A stretch of 40,709 nt of DNA from Candidatus Poribacteria bacterium (GTDB lineage: Bacteria > Poribacteria > WGA-4E > WGA-3G), in NCBI GenBank assembly GCA_012270865.1, contig JAAXHL010000209.1, forward strand, positions 1-40,709, in the 5' to 3' direction. Each line of letters starts with the position of its first letter. The first letter of the stretch is position 1. A program made the translations under genes and the position numbers. Below are positions 23,652 to 32,242 of the stretch, in pieces. The notes under the pieces are model-generated. The model was not told the DNA's origin. It did not search any database and worked only from the letters and a program-made list of their open reading frames with translations.

Positions 23652-26571
23652 ATTGATTGATAAAGCCTTAGGCTCGTTTAAGAAGGAGCATCACCGTAAG
23701 TATTTTTTTTCTCGCTTGGAAAATCCGTTGTGGCTTAAACCTCTTGCAGAGCGCGGCTGCTTTAAACACCCTCCAAAAGCCCAGCGATTTGATGATGGCA
23801 CCATTGGATTCCCTTACTGGCCAGAGATGCGGTACCTCAAAAACGTGTGTCGTGAGATGCCTGATGAAGTTGTCAAGTTGTTGATAGCCCTTCCTGAAAC
23901 CGATAACCCAGTTGTCTACGACGGTATTTTAGATATTGCATTGCAGCTCCCGAGAAAACAGTCTGCACAACTAAAAGATAAAATCCTTGAATACACAGAT
24001 ATAGAGCATCAATTGCGGCCTCATAAATACGCAGACCTGTTAGCACATTGGACAGCAGAAAATCAAACATCGGCTGCATTAGAACTTTCAAAGATTCTCA
24101 TTGACTTTGCACCGGATCCGCAATCAGAGGAAAAGCAAAAGCGTCGAAAAGAGGATCCAATGAGCTGGGGGACGCTTCTTCGCCCGGCACCAGGATTTGA
24201 CCCTTGGGTTTATCACCAAATAATGCTAAACGGGATACGACCACTTGCTGAAAGCAAACCTTATAAAGTTGCTTGTCTCCTGATGGATGCCACAGCGAAT
24301 ATGATTCGTTTGCGAACACATCCGGAGGAATTAGAGAAAAAGATAGATTTTTCCGAGAGTTGGTGTTCCCGTCTTAGTGAAGAAGATAGCGACTATGAAG
24401 GTGCCGAGAAAACACTGGTTCATACACTGACATTTGCATGCGAGAAGGTGTTTGAAAAATCATGCGGAAGTGTTGAGGCATTGGACAAACTCTTGCGAAA
24501 ACAGCAATGGAAAATTTTCAGGCGTCTGCGTCACCATCTTTATGCCCTAAACCCGAATGAACAAACCAAACCGTGGATCCGGGAATTAATTCTGGCACAT
24601 GAAGACTATGGCTTATGGGAATATCACTATGAATTCCAGCAGATGATACGCAATGCCTGTGAACACTTCGGTGAAACATTGCTTACCAAAACAGAACGCA
24701 TCCGTATTTTTGATGCTATCCTTGACGGACCATCGAAAGAAAATTATCGACATTGGATAGAGGGATGGTTGGGCGAGGAATTCACTGAGGAGCGTTTTGA
24801 GGAACGCCAGAGGCGTTTCCGTTGGCTGCAGTTTGCGCCTTTCGCTCAGGTACTGTTTGGTGAATATAAAACTAACTTCCAAGAATTGGCAGATGAAGCG
24901 GACAATCCAATTTCCGATGAAGATTACCCGCCATTTAAAACTAAAAGTGGGTTGGTAGCCAATCGCAGCCCCCGCACCCCCGAAGACCTTGTCAACTTCG
25001 CAGATGAGGAATTACTTACCTTCATAAACGAATGGGAAAAAGAAGATGAACCTATCAATCGCGAGACGTTTGAAAGCATAAATATTGAAGCACTCGCCAA
25101 CGCTTTTCAGACGGTTTTCAGAGAATCAATCATACCCAACCCTAACAGATTGAAATTCTGGATGAAAAATCGCAAAAGGATAGAGAGACCCATTTACGTC
25201 CGTGTGATGATTTATGCAATGCAAGCACTGGTTAAAGAAAAGAACTTCGACCAACTCAACGAGTGGTTAACATTCTGTGAATGGGTGCTTTCGCATTCAG
25301 ACCGAGAACACGATAGAGACTATAAGCAAGGTGATGAATCCCGCGAGAATCAGAACTGGACCAATGCGCGACGAGCCGTCGGCGACTTTATTGGCGTATG
25401 TCTTGAAGAAAATATAGATGTCCCTATTACTGCCCGAGAAAAACTCGCAAAGATTCTGGGAATGCTTTGCACACAATATGATTGGAACTTAGACGAAGGT
25501 CATCCAAACAGATTAGATCACAAGGATCCACTCACCGAAGGCATCAATAACACACGAAGCAGAGCACTGGAGAACCTTGTCAATTTCGGTTTCTGGCTAC
25601 GCAGACATGAACCTCAATGCGAAGTTCCTGAAGTAACAACACTTCTCGAAAAACGGTTCTCCTCAGAAACAGATTATCCTCTGACACCCCCAGAATACGC
25701 CATTTTGGGTATGTACTATCCTTCGCTTTGTGGCTTCAACGAAAAATGGGCAATTGAGCATAAACCAAATTTTTTCCCACAGGCAGAAAGTAAACGTCAA
25801 GAATGGTACGCAGCATTCAGTAGTTTGGTGCTCTATAATGGTGCAATTAAGCAAATCTTTGAGATTCTTAAAGACGATTTTAATTTTGCCCTACAACATT
25901 TACCTGATTTCAAAAAGCATGATCTCATTGCACGACAACCACTTGATGTTTTCGGTGAACGCCTTTTTAACTATTATTTGTGGGAGATGTTCCCACTTAA
26001 GGGTCAAGAAAGCCTGCTTGAACAATTTTACCAACAAACTGACGAAAAACGAGAACATTGGGCAAATTTGTTCAACAATATAGGACATCGCTTATCGAGC
26101 ACCGGAAAAGACTTAGACCAAAGTATGAAAGATAGAGTAAAGAAATTTTTTAATTGGCGACTTAAACAGGAAGAACCGACAGAACTCCGATACTTTACCT
26201 ATTGGTTGCAAGCTGAGTGTCTGGAAGCTAAATGGCGATTAAAGTCATATTCCAAAGTCATAGATGTATGCAAAGCAAGAGATTGCGAAGTAGAAAATTG
26301 GGAAATTTATCTAAAGGAACTATGTCAAATGCTTCCAAAATATACCGCTGAGGTAGTTGAGTGCTTCTATAAGCTAACCAATGATATTCGGAATAAAAAT
26401 ATCTACATTCAGACAGAGGAGGCAAACACCATCCTAAAATCCGGTCTTAACAGTAGGGACCCTATCGTCTCTGAGAATGCAAAACGCGCCCTTAATAACC
26501 TACTTCGCGCCGATAAATTAGAATTTATGAACCTCGCGATTAGCAATGACAAACAAGCTTTGGAAGCATGA
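23623..26571 (+). CDS. Unknown 982-aa helical protein, partner of the RX4H protein
   Basis: A large soluble-looking protein with no signal peptide, membrane helix, Walker A motif or recognisable catalytic motif. The sequence is rich in W, E, K and L and appears helical throughout, e.g. DKALGSFKKEHHRKYFFSRL, DEVVKLLIALPETDNPVVYD, ILDIALQLPRKQSAQLK and a C-terminal SENAKRALNNLLRAD repeat-like helix pair, suggesting an alpha-solenoid (HEAT/ARM-like). ATG 23623 has AAGGAG 5 nt upstream. It is fused in expression to the preceding gene and followed by a TGATG-coupled short frame. The pairing of a small possible toxin or effector with a giant solenoid resembles two-gene defence modules, but function is unproven. 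Confidence 0.8.
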   Translation: MKSWKKPTSELIDKALGSFKKEHHRKYFFSRLENPLWLKPLAERGCFKHPPKAQRFDDGTIGFPYWPEMRYLKNVCREMPDEVVKLLIALPETDNPVVYDGILDIALQLPRKQSAQLKDKILEYTDIEHQLRPHKYADLLAHWTAENQTSAALELSKILIDFAPDPQSEEKQKRRKEDPMSWGTLLRPAPGFDPWVYHQIMLNGIRPLAESKPYKVACLLMDATANMIRLRTHPEELEKKIDFSESWCSRLSEEDSDYEGAEKTLVHTLTFACEKVFEKSCGSVEALDKLLRKQQWKIFRRLRHHLYALNPNEQTKPWIRELILAHEDYGLWEYHYEFQQMIRNACEHFGETLLTKTERIRIFDAILDGPSKENYRHWIEGWLGEEFTEERFEERQRRFRWLQFAPFAQVLFGEYKTNFQELADEADNPISDEDYPPFKTKSGLVANRSPRTPEDLVNFADEELLTFINEWEKEDEPINRETFESINIEALANAFQTVFRESIIPNPNRLKFWMKNRKRIERPIYVRVMIYAMQALVKEKNFDQLNEWLTFCEWVLSHSDREHDRDYKQGDESRENQNWTNARRAVGDFIGVCLEENIDVPITAREKLAKILGMLCTQYDWNLDEGHPNRLDHKDPLTEGINNTRSRALENLVNFGFWLRRHEPQCEVPEVTTLLEKRFSSETDYPLTPPEYAILGMYYPSLCGFNEKWAIEHKPNFFPQAESKRQEWYAAFSSLVLYNGAIKQIFEILKDDFNFALQHLPDFKKHDLIARQPLDVFGERLFNYYLWEMFPLKGQESLLEQFYQQTDEKREHWANLFNNIGHRLSSTGKDLDQSMKDRVKKFFNWRLKQEEPTELRYFTYWLQAECLEAKWRLKSYSKVIDVCKARDCEVENWEIYLKELCQMLPKYTAEVVECFYKLTNDIRNKNIYIQTEEANTILKSGLNSRDPIVSENAKRALNNLLRADKLEFMNLAISNDKQALEA

Positions 26572-26666
26572 TGTCTGAACAATTTCTTCATGAACAACTT
26601 GAGATTGCCTTCAACCAAATTGATACAATAGCGTCATCTAACCTTTCAAACATCTTACTCCGATAA
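26571..26666 (+). pseudogene. 31-codon frame coupled to the 982-aa gene; probable truncated third gene
   Basis: Begins at ATG overlapping the preceding stop (TGATG) and encodes MSEQFLHEQLEIAFNQIDTI followed by ASSNLSNILLR. From about 26630 it enters the leader shared with the second PHP gene, so only the first ~20 codons look like original coding sequence. Likely the start of a third operon gene cut off where the PHP unit joins. It could equally be a chance frame. Confidence 0.4.
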
Positions 26667-26680
26667 CTAAGGAGCCAGCA

Positions 26681-27556
26681 ATGTTCAATGCAAACCCTTT
26701 CCGCCAACCCGGACAATGGTACCGAGGAAATACACATAGTCATAGCACAGAGTCCGATGGTCAACTTTCTATAGCGGATCGCTTCGCTGCCTATCGTGAA
26801 GCAGGCTACGATTTCCTCGTGCTGACAGATCATCGTAAAGTTAACGATGTGAGTGCTCATAGTACGTCAGACTTTCTGGCGATATCAGGAAGCGAAGTAC
26901 ATCCTGACAACCCCTATGGGGGTGCGATACATCACTTTGTCGCTATTAATATTCATGAGACGATCAATTGCGCGAAGATGCATCCGAACGCTGTGCTTGA
27001 TGAGATTAAGGCGCAGGGCGGTGAAGCCGTTTTATGTCATCCGTATTGGTCTGGGCACACCATTACAGATTATCTGCCATTGCAAGGTTACTTCGCAATT
27101 GAAGTCTACAACGACGGCTGTAGGGAGATCGGTAAAGCGTTTTCTGAACAAGCTTGGGACGATTTACTGGATAGAGGAGGCCCCGTTCTTGGCATCGCTT
27201 CCGATGATTCACACGGTACCGAACACGATTGCTTCCACGGATGGATTATGGTCAAAGCACAGGAATTGACGATTGATAACATCATGGAAGCACTCAGGAC
27301 CGGCGCGTTCTATTCTACCATGGGACCGGAAATAACGGATATGGCGTTAGATGATAATGAGGTAGCGGTTAAGTGTTCGCCAGCACAATCAATTGTTTTT
27401 AAAGCGGAGTGTAGTCGCGGTAGGCGAATTCTTCCATCGGATGGTGAACTCTTGACTGAGGCAACCTATAGCGTTCCGAACGGTGCGAAATACGTTCGCG
27501 TTGAAATAACAGACGAAACGGGCAAAAAAGCGTGGTCAAACCCATTCTTTTTCTAA
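26681..27556 (+). CDS. PHP-domain metallohydrolase-like protein (CehA/McbA type), copy 1
   Basis: A 291-aa protein. Metal-site motifs of the PHP fold: THSHSTESDG (His19, His21), FLVLTDHRK, SGSEVH, VLCHPYW and GIASDDSHGTEHD. A short C-terminal beta domain follows (AKYVRVEITDETGKKAWSNPFFF). PHP proteins hydrolyse phosphoesters or related bonds at a multi-metal centre; the substrate is unknown. AAGGAG lies 7 nt before the ATG. It shares leader and coding sequence with the copy at 27906-28781. No signal peptide, so cytosolic. Confidence 0.9.
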   Translation: MFNANPFRQPGQWYRGNTHSHSTESDGQLSIADRFAAYREAGYDFLVLTDHRKVNDVSAHSTSDFLAISGSEVHPDNPYGGAIHHFVAINIHETINCAKMHPNAVLDEIKAQGGEAVLCHPYWSGHTITDYLPLQGYFAIEVYNDGCREIGKAFSEQAWDDLLDRGGPVLGIASDDSHGTEHDCFHGWIMVKAQELTIDNIMEALRTGAFYSTMGPEITDMALDDNEVAVKCSPAQSIVFKAECSRGRRILPSDGELLTEATYSVPNGAKYVRVEITDETGKKAWSNPFFF

Positions 27557-27577
27557 GGCACGTATCTTGTTTTCGTC

Positions 27578-27710
27578 AGTATTCAGGACTTACGCAATTT
27601 TGACTGCAGCCTATTCTATTAGATGAGATTTCTGGGAAAATCCAGCGTTTTAGTATCACAAACTAACAGTTTATGCTACGAAAGAGCAGCATGCGTAAGT
27701 CCTAAGTATT
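27578..27710. mobile_element. 121-bp MITE-like element with target duplication
   Basis: AGGACTTACGCA (27585-27596) and TGCGTAAGTCCT (27692-27703) are exact inverted repeats at the ends of a 121-bp segment (27584-27704) with no coding capacity. It is flanked on both sides by AGTATT (27578-27583 and 27705-27710), consistent with a 6-bp target duplication. Single end-like strings also occur at 10222-10230 and 22861-22869. Confidence 0.7.
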
Positions 27711-27780
27711 GTAGGTAACCATCCCGGTCTTGGTGTGCCAAATAGGTGGTGGCTCAGCGAAAGCGTAATTTGCGGAATTA

Positions 27781-27836
27781 TTGACAAGCAGACTATAGAC
27801 GTGCTAAAATTAAAATGGGAACGCGAAATATTCCCA
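27781..27836 (+). promoter_or_regulatory. Promoter and candidate operator of PHP copy 2
   Basis: TTGACA (27781-27786), 18-nt spacer, TAAAAT (27805-27810). Just after the -10, TGGGAA (27816-27821) and TTCCCA (27831-27836) form an inverted repeat that could bind a regulator. The shared duplicated leader starts near 27851. PHP copy 1 has no equivalent promoter close by and probably relies on the upstream operon. Confidence 0.55.
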
Positions 27837-27905
27837 CAAACTCATAAAGCAGCGTCACCTAACCGTTCAAACATCTTATTCCGATAACTAAGGAGTCATT
27901 AATCA

Positions 27906-28781
27906 ATGTTCAACGCAAATCCTTTTCAGCAGCCCGGACAGTGGTACCGAGGAAATACACATAGCCATAGCACGGAATCCGATGGGCAGTTGCCCATGGC
28001 GGATCGCTTCGCTGCCTATCGTGAGGCAGGCTACGATTTCTTAGTCCTCACAGATCACCGTAAGGTTAACGATGTGAGTGCTTACAGCACATCAGACTTT
28101 CTGGCAATATCCGGCAGTGAAGTCCATCCATCAAATCCCTACGGGGGTGCGACGTATCATTTTGTAGCGATTAACATTCATGAGACGATCAATTGCGCGA
28201 AGATGCATCCGAACGCTGTGCTTGATGAGATTAAAGCGCAGGGTGGTGAAGCCGTTTTGTGTCATCCTTATTGGTCCGGACACACAATTACAGATTATCT
28301 TCCGTTACGCGGGTACTTCGCCATCGAGGTCTACAACGACACCTGTATGGGCATCGGCAAAGGCTTCTCGGAACAGGCATGGGATGACTTGCTCGATAGA
28401 GGGGGTCCCGTTCTCGGCATCGCTTCCGATGATGCACACGGCACCGAACACGACTGCTTTCACGGATGGATCATGGTAAAAGCCGAAGAGTTGACGATTG
28501 AGAGCATCATGAAAGCGTTCCGGACGGGAGCATTTTATTCTACACTGGGACCAGAAATTGTGGATTTCGCATTAGAAGACAATGAGGTAACAGTTAAGTG
28601 TTCGCCAGCACAATCGATTGTTTTTAAAGCGGAGTGTAGTCGCGGTAGGCGAATTCTTCCATCGGATGGTGAACTCTTGACTGAGGCGACCTATAGCGTT
28701 CCGAACGGTGCGAAATACGTTCGCGTTGAAATAACAGACGAAACCGGAAAAAAGGCTTGGTCAAATCCATTCTTTTTCTAA
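27906..28781 (+). CDS. PHP-domain metallohydrolase-like protein (CehA/McbA type), copy 2
   Basis: A 291-aa protein collinear with copy 1, with all PHP metal motifs kept (THSHSTESDG, LTDHRK, SGSEVH, CHPYW, SDDAHGTEHD). AAGGAG lies 10 nt before the ATG. The last ~155 nt match copy 1 with only two differences by eye, while the rest is visibly more diverged, a pattern of patchy gene conversion. It has its own promoter, unlike copy 1. The GT9 gene follows 45 nt later. Confidence 0.9.
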   Translation: MFNANPFQQPGQWYRGNTHSHSTESDGQLPMADRFAAYREAGYDFLVLTDHRKVNDVSAYSTSDFLAISGSEVHPSNPYGGATYHFVAINIHETINCAKMHPNAVLDEIKAQGGEAVLCHPYWSGHTITDYLPLRGYFAIEVYNDTCMGIGKGFSEQAWDDLLDRGGPVLGIASDDAHGTEHDCFHGWIMVKAEELTIESIMKAFRTGAFYSTLGPEIVDFALEDNEVTVKCSPAQSIVFKAECSRGRRILPSDGELLTEATYSVPNGAKYVRVEITDETGKKAWSNPFFF

Positions 28782-28826
28782 AACAGATTTTTGGGTGTGC
28801 CTTGTAGCCTACAAATCGGTACGACG

Positions 28827-29837
28827 ATGCAAAACATTCTTGTTTGCCAAACCGGGGGTTGGGTTGGGGATATGGTGTTACTCACACCAGCCTTGCGTGC
28901 TTTGAAACACGCCTACCCTGAATCCAATCTGTCACTTTTGTTGCGCCCACTTGTAACAGATTTAATGGAAACACACCCTTATGTTGATACCTGCATCGTT
29001 GATACCAAAACCGGTGGTCGTTTGAAGTCCCTAACCGGTCTGATACGTCGGATACGTGCCGATGCGTTTGATGTAGCCGTTGTGCTGCACCCGACTTCGT
29101 TCCGAAACGCGTTGATACCATTTCTGGCACAGGTCCCGATACGTGTCGGTACAAATATCTCTGGACGCGGGGGACTATTAACGACATCCATCAAAGACGA
29201 TACGAGTGTTCATGAGGTGCATCGATATTTGCGAGTCCTACGACTCCTCGATATTGAGGATGTGCCAGACACCCTGGAGTTTTGGCATACGGATACCGAT
29301 CGGGAAGCAATCTGGGACCGTCTGCATGCTGCTGGAATTTCCTCGACGGATAGACTTGTCGCCATCAATTTAGGTACAACGTGGCGCACCAAACAGTGGG
29401 ATACAGCGAATTTCGCCAAAGTTATCGAGCATATCATGAAGCGAATGCCGGATATAAAGGTCGTGTTAACAGGTTCACCCGTAGAACGGGAACTTACAGC
29501 AGGACTGCCGACATCGCTGCCGGTCATTAACCTCGTCGGTAAGACATCCATTCTGGAACTCGGCGCGCTCTTAGAGAGATGTGAGGTCTGTTTAACTTGT
29601 GATAGCGGACCGATGCATATCGCCGCTGCTGTAGGGACACCGACGGTTGCCCTTTTTGGTCCGACTGCTCCACTTCGCCATAAACCTTTCGGCATTGGAC
29701 ATACAGTCATTGAAAAATCTGTCGAATGTCGTCCGTGCTACAAACGGACCTGTCAGCGAGAGGATGCACCGCACGTGTGCATGACGAAAATTGATACTAC
29801 CGAGGTCGTGAAAGCGTTAGAGACAAAATTAGATTAG
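28827..29837 (+). CDS. Glycosyltransferase family 9 (heptosyltransferase-like)
   Basis: A 336-aa GT-B enzyme. ILVCQTGGWVGDMVLLTPALRALKHAYP is the typical N-terminal block; LVAINLGTTWRTKQW is the donor-side motif; LLERCEVCLTCDSGPMHIAAAVGTPTVALFGPTAP is the signature DSGxMH-A-G-P region; the tail has a cysteine-rich CRPCYKRTCQREDAPHVC segment common in the family. It transfers a heptose or related sugar in LPS core or glycan assembly at the inner face of the membrane. Start set at ATG 28827; no clear ribosome site, and a TTG at 28791 is possible. Confidence 0.9.
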   Translation: MQNILVCQTGGWVGDMVLLTPALRALKHAYPESNLSLLLRPLVTDLMETHPYVDTCIVDTKTGGRLKSLTGLIRRIRADAFDVAVVLHPTSFRNALIPFLAQVPIRVGTNISGRGGLLTTSIKDDTSVHEVHRYLRVLRLLDIEDVPDTLEFWHTDTDREAIWDRLHAAGISSTDRLVAINLGTTWRTKQWDTANFAKVIEHIMKRMPDIKVVLTGSPVERELTAGLPTSLPVINLVGKTSILELGALLERCEVCLTCDSGPMHIAAAVGTPTVALFGPTAPLRHKPFGIGHTVIEKSVECRPCYKRTCQREDAPHVCMTKIDTTEVVKALETKLD

Positions 29838-29876
29838 AAATATATTCAACACAGAGATCAGAAAAAAGGAGTGTAA

Positions 29877-30626
29877 ATGAAGGACATCCGCGCATTAATA
29901 TTCGATTTCGGCGGAACTTTAGACGGAAACGGGGTTCACTGGTTGGAACGGGCGTATCATTTTATCCATGAACGACATCCTGAGATTACGCGTGAAGCGT
30001 TCGACGAGGCGGACAGAGCAACGATAACAGAATTCGCACTCGGTGACTCTTCTCATGAATGGTCTTACCAAGACGGTTCAATGCTACCGGTCGGAGCGGT
30101 CGCATCTGAATATGCGGCGCGTTGTAATTTACGTGAGACGACCGAAGCCATTGCGGACGGAATTTACAAACGGTTAGGGTTGAGTCAGAAAATGAAAGCG
30201 GCGTACGTCGAGTGGTTTTGCACAGGTGCTGCGGAGAGTCTCAGAGAAAATCGGCGATGGCTCGAAACGCTTCACGGTACCTATCAACTCGCGGTTATTA
30301 GCAATAACTTCGGAAATACGAGGGGTTGGTGCGATGAATATGAACTCACGCCACTCCTTGACGCGATTATAGATTCCACGGTTTTAGGGATAGCGAAGCC
30401 GGACGCTCGCATTTTTGAAGCGGCTTTGTCAGAACTCGGCGTTTCCGCAGCCCATGCCATCTATGTCGGCGATAGTTACTCAGCAGATATGGTCGGCGGT
30501 AAGAATGCGGGAATGTGGACCGCGTGGCTTGTCGGCAATCAGGAGAAGGCGTGTCCTGACCCAACGATGGTAGATGTTCAGCTGTCACATCTGCACGAAC
30601 TGACTGATTTTCTGGATTCGGCGTAG
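29877..30626 (+). CDS. HAD-superfamily hydrolase
   Basis: A 249-aa protein. Motif I is IFDFGGTLDG with nucleophile Asp10, but Gly12 replaces the usual second aspartate. Motif II is LAVISNNFG, motif III GIAKPDARIF, and motif IV YVGDSYSADMVGGKNAG. A helical cap lies between motifs I and II. The DxG form occurs in several HAD subfamilies and may mean altered or weak phosphatase activity. AAGGAG lies just before the ATG. Following the GT9 gene by about 40 nt, it may act on a sugar phosphate (inference). Confidence 0.88.
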   Translation: MKDIRALIFDFGGTLDGNGVHWLERAYHFIHERHPEITREAFDEADRATITEFALGDSSHEWSYQDGSMLPVGAVASEYAARCNLRETTEAIADGIYKRLGLSQKMKAAYVEWFCTGAAESLRENRRWLETLHGTYQLAVISNNFGNTRGWCDEYELTPLLDAIIDSTVLGIAKPDARIFEAALSELGVSAAHAIYVGDSYSADMVGGKNAGMWTAWLVGNQEKACPDPTMVDVQLSHLHELTDFLDSA

Positions 30627-30639
30627 GGGTTTCGGGGGT

Positions 30640-30696
30640 TAATGGACAGAGACGCTGCTCTGCCCATCAAATTAAGCGCAACAATATTGGAGGTTT
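30640..30696. terminator. Weak hairpin between convergent HAD and lexA genes
   Basis: CAGAG and CTCTG with a 6-nt loop lie within ATGGACAGAGACGCTGCTCT-type sequence near 30645-30665. No long T-run follows, so it is a low-confidence bidirectional terminator. Confidence 0.3.
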
Positions 30697-31362
30697 CTAT
30701 ATTTCTCGGTGAAGTCCGATGACTTTACCGAGTATCATCACGTCATTCGTATCAAATACGGTCGGTTCAATCGCCGGATTTTCGGGTTGCAGGCGGACCT
30801 GCTTTCCGTCAATATAGAACCGTTTCACAGTGGCTTCATCGTCCACAAGTGCGACCACAATATCGCCTGGATCGGCGTTCGCCTGTCTCCTGACAATGAC
30901 GAAATCACCTTCAAGGATACCGGCACCGACCATACTGGACCCGATGATACGCAGTGCGAAACATTCGTGGTTGTTTACCATTCGCGTTGGTATCGGCAGC
31001 GTCCCTTCAATGTTCTGTGATGCGAGCAGTGGTGTACCTGCCGCCACGCGTCCAAAGATCGGGATCTCAATAATATCGCGTTGGATATCTACTAATGCGG
31101 GGTTCGCGTTCTGACCTTCAAGCCATTTGCTCGTCTCAAGTTTCGGATCGGCTTCCTTCAGAATAGAAATCGCCCGCGGCTTACCTTCTTCTCGATCAAT
31201 ATACTTCTTCTTCTCCAACGCGTTGAGGTGGTCGTGTGCCGCCTTTTCAGAAAACCCGAATTTACTACCAATCTCACGGATTGTCGGCGGATACCCCTCT
31301 TTAATACGCGACTGGATATAGTTGAAAATCTCACGCTGTCTGGCTGTTAAAAGTTTTGCCAT
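30697..31362 (-). CDS. lexA: LexA repressor
   Basis: A 221-aa SOS repressor. N-terminal winged helix TARQREIFNYIQSRIKEGYPPTIREIGSKFGFSEKAAHDHL binds operators. The autocleavage site Ala108-Gly109 lies in GRVAAGTPLL. The catalytic serine (Ser143 in GSSMVGAG) and lysine (Lys180 in ATVKRF) are intact. The linker between domains is somewhat longer than in E. coli LexA (202 aa). ATG 31362 is preceded by its own promoter. SOS targets probably include uvrB 4 kb away, but the operator of this lineage is unknown. Confidence 0.96.
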   Translation of the reverse strand: MAKLLTARQREIFNYIQSRIKEGYPPTIREIGSKFGFSEKAAHDHLNALEKKKYIDREEGKPRAISILKEADPKLETSKWLEGQNANPALVDIQRDIIEIPIFGRVAAGTPLLASQNIEGTLPIPTRMVNNHECFALRIIGSSMVGAGILEGDFVIVRRQANADPGDIVVALVDDEATVKRFYIDGKQVRLQPENPAIEPTVFDTNDVMILGKVIGLHREI

Positions 31363-31401
31363 CAGTAATCACCTATCACAAAGATTAGTTTATACTTATA
31401 T

Positions 31402-31430
31402 ATTATAATATATGCAAGTTAAGAATGCAA
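31402..31430 (-). promoter_or_regulatory. lexA promoter
   Basis: Minus strand: TTGCAT (31430-31425), 17-nt spacer, TATAAT (31407-31402). CTTGCAT is repeated 13 nt downstream within the spacer, which could form part of an operator. The same TTGCAT-17-TAAAAT layout appears at 40504-40532. Confidence 0.6.
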
Positions 31431-31523
31431 GAAAAAATTTTTGACGACTTTATTCTCAAGAACGCCATCAAAAATTGAAACCGAATGCAGTTATTAACGT
31501 CTTAATTAGAGGAATTTTGGAAA

Positions 31524-32195
31524 ATGTACGAATCTAATTCACTTATACGCTTCTTTACTAAAAATCGGTCTGTCCTTTTGCTTTCGACATACGTGGCAAC
31601 GGTTTTATGCCTTGGACTTACTACAAGTATCGGGTTCACTGAGGAAACACCGGACAAGGTGGAACTTGACGCTGTCGTTAAGGATTTCACACGCAACGAT
31701 GCCGACGGTGCGTCGCATTCTTTGTATGCCTTGAGCGAAGAGAAATCAGCCACAGTTGTTATGTTCCTCGCAACGCAATGCCCAATAGCAACTGACTATG
31801 TAGAACGGATCGTCGCCCTTGCTAAGGCTTATGATGATAAGAATGTACAGTTTATCGGTATCAATTCAAACAAACAAGAAACGGTCTCGGAAATTTTGGA
31901 ATACAATAAGAAGCACGGTTTTGAATTCCCAGTGTTGAAAGACCCCGAAAATAAAATAGCCGATTATTTCGGTGCCAGAAGGACACCGGAAGTATATCTT
32001 CTTGACGCGGAGCGGGTGCTACGCTATGCAGGAGCGATTGACGACAGCCCAAAAGAACCGACTAAAAACTATCTCAAAGACGCTCTGGATCTGGTACTCG
32101 CTGGAAAAGACATTCCAAAAGCATCGAAAAAGACAAGAGCCATCGGTTGTACAATTAAGCGTGTGCGGAAAACAGATGTCAACAGAACACCGTGA
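31524..32195 (+). CDS. Membrane-anchored thioredoxin-fold (redoxin) protein
   Basis: A 223-aa protein. Residues about 16-38 form a signal or anchor (SVLLLSTYVATVLCLGLTTSIGF). The thioredoxin-like domain of the AhpC/TSA redoxin type has VVMFLATQCPIATDYVERI (single active-site cysteine in TQCP), NVQFIGINSNK, PVLKDPENKIADYFGARRTPEVYLLD. The lack of a CxxC pair suggests a peroxiredoxin- or thiol-sensor-like role rather than a classical disulfide reductase. Located outside the cytoplasmic membrane. Precedes the penicillin-binding protein gene by 47 nt and may be co-transcribed. Confidence 0.85.
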   Translation: MYESNSLIRFFTKNRSVLLLSTYVATVLCLGLTTSIGFTEETPDKVELDAVVKDFTRNDADGASHSLYALSEEKSATVVMFLATQCPIATDYVERIVALAKAYDDKNVQFIGINSNKQETVSEILEYNKKHGFEFPVLKDPENKIADYFGARRTPEVYLLDAERVLRYAGAIDDSPKEPTKNYLKDALDLVLAGKDIPKASKKTRAIGCTIKRVRKTDVNRTP

Positions 32196-32242
32196 TCCGT
32201 TCTATTAGAATTCGGAGTTCTCACGGAGGAGACAAAAGACAA

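Noticed and set aside
31524..32195. Second selenoprotein (redoxin)
   Set aside because: The active-site position is an ordinary TGC cysteine in TQCP, and no in-frame TGA interrupts the gene.
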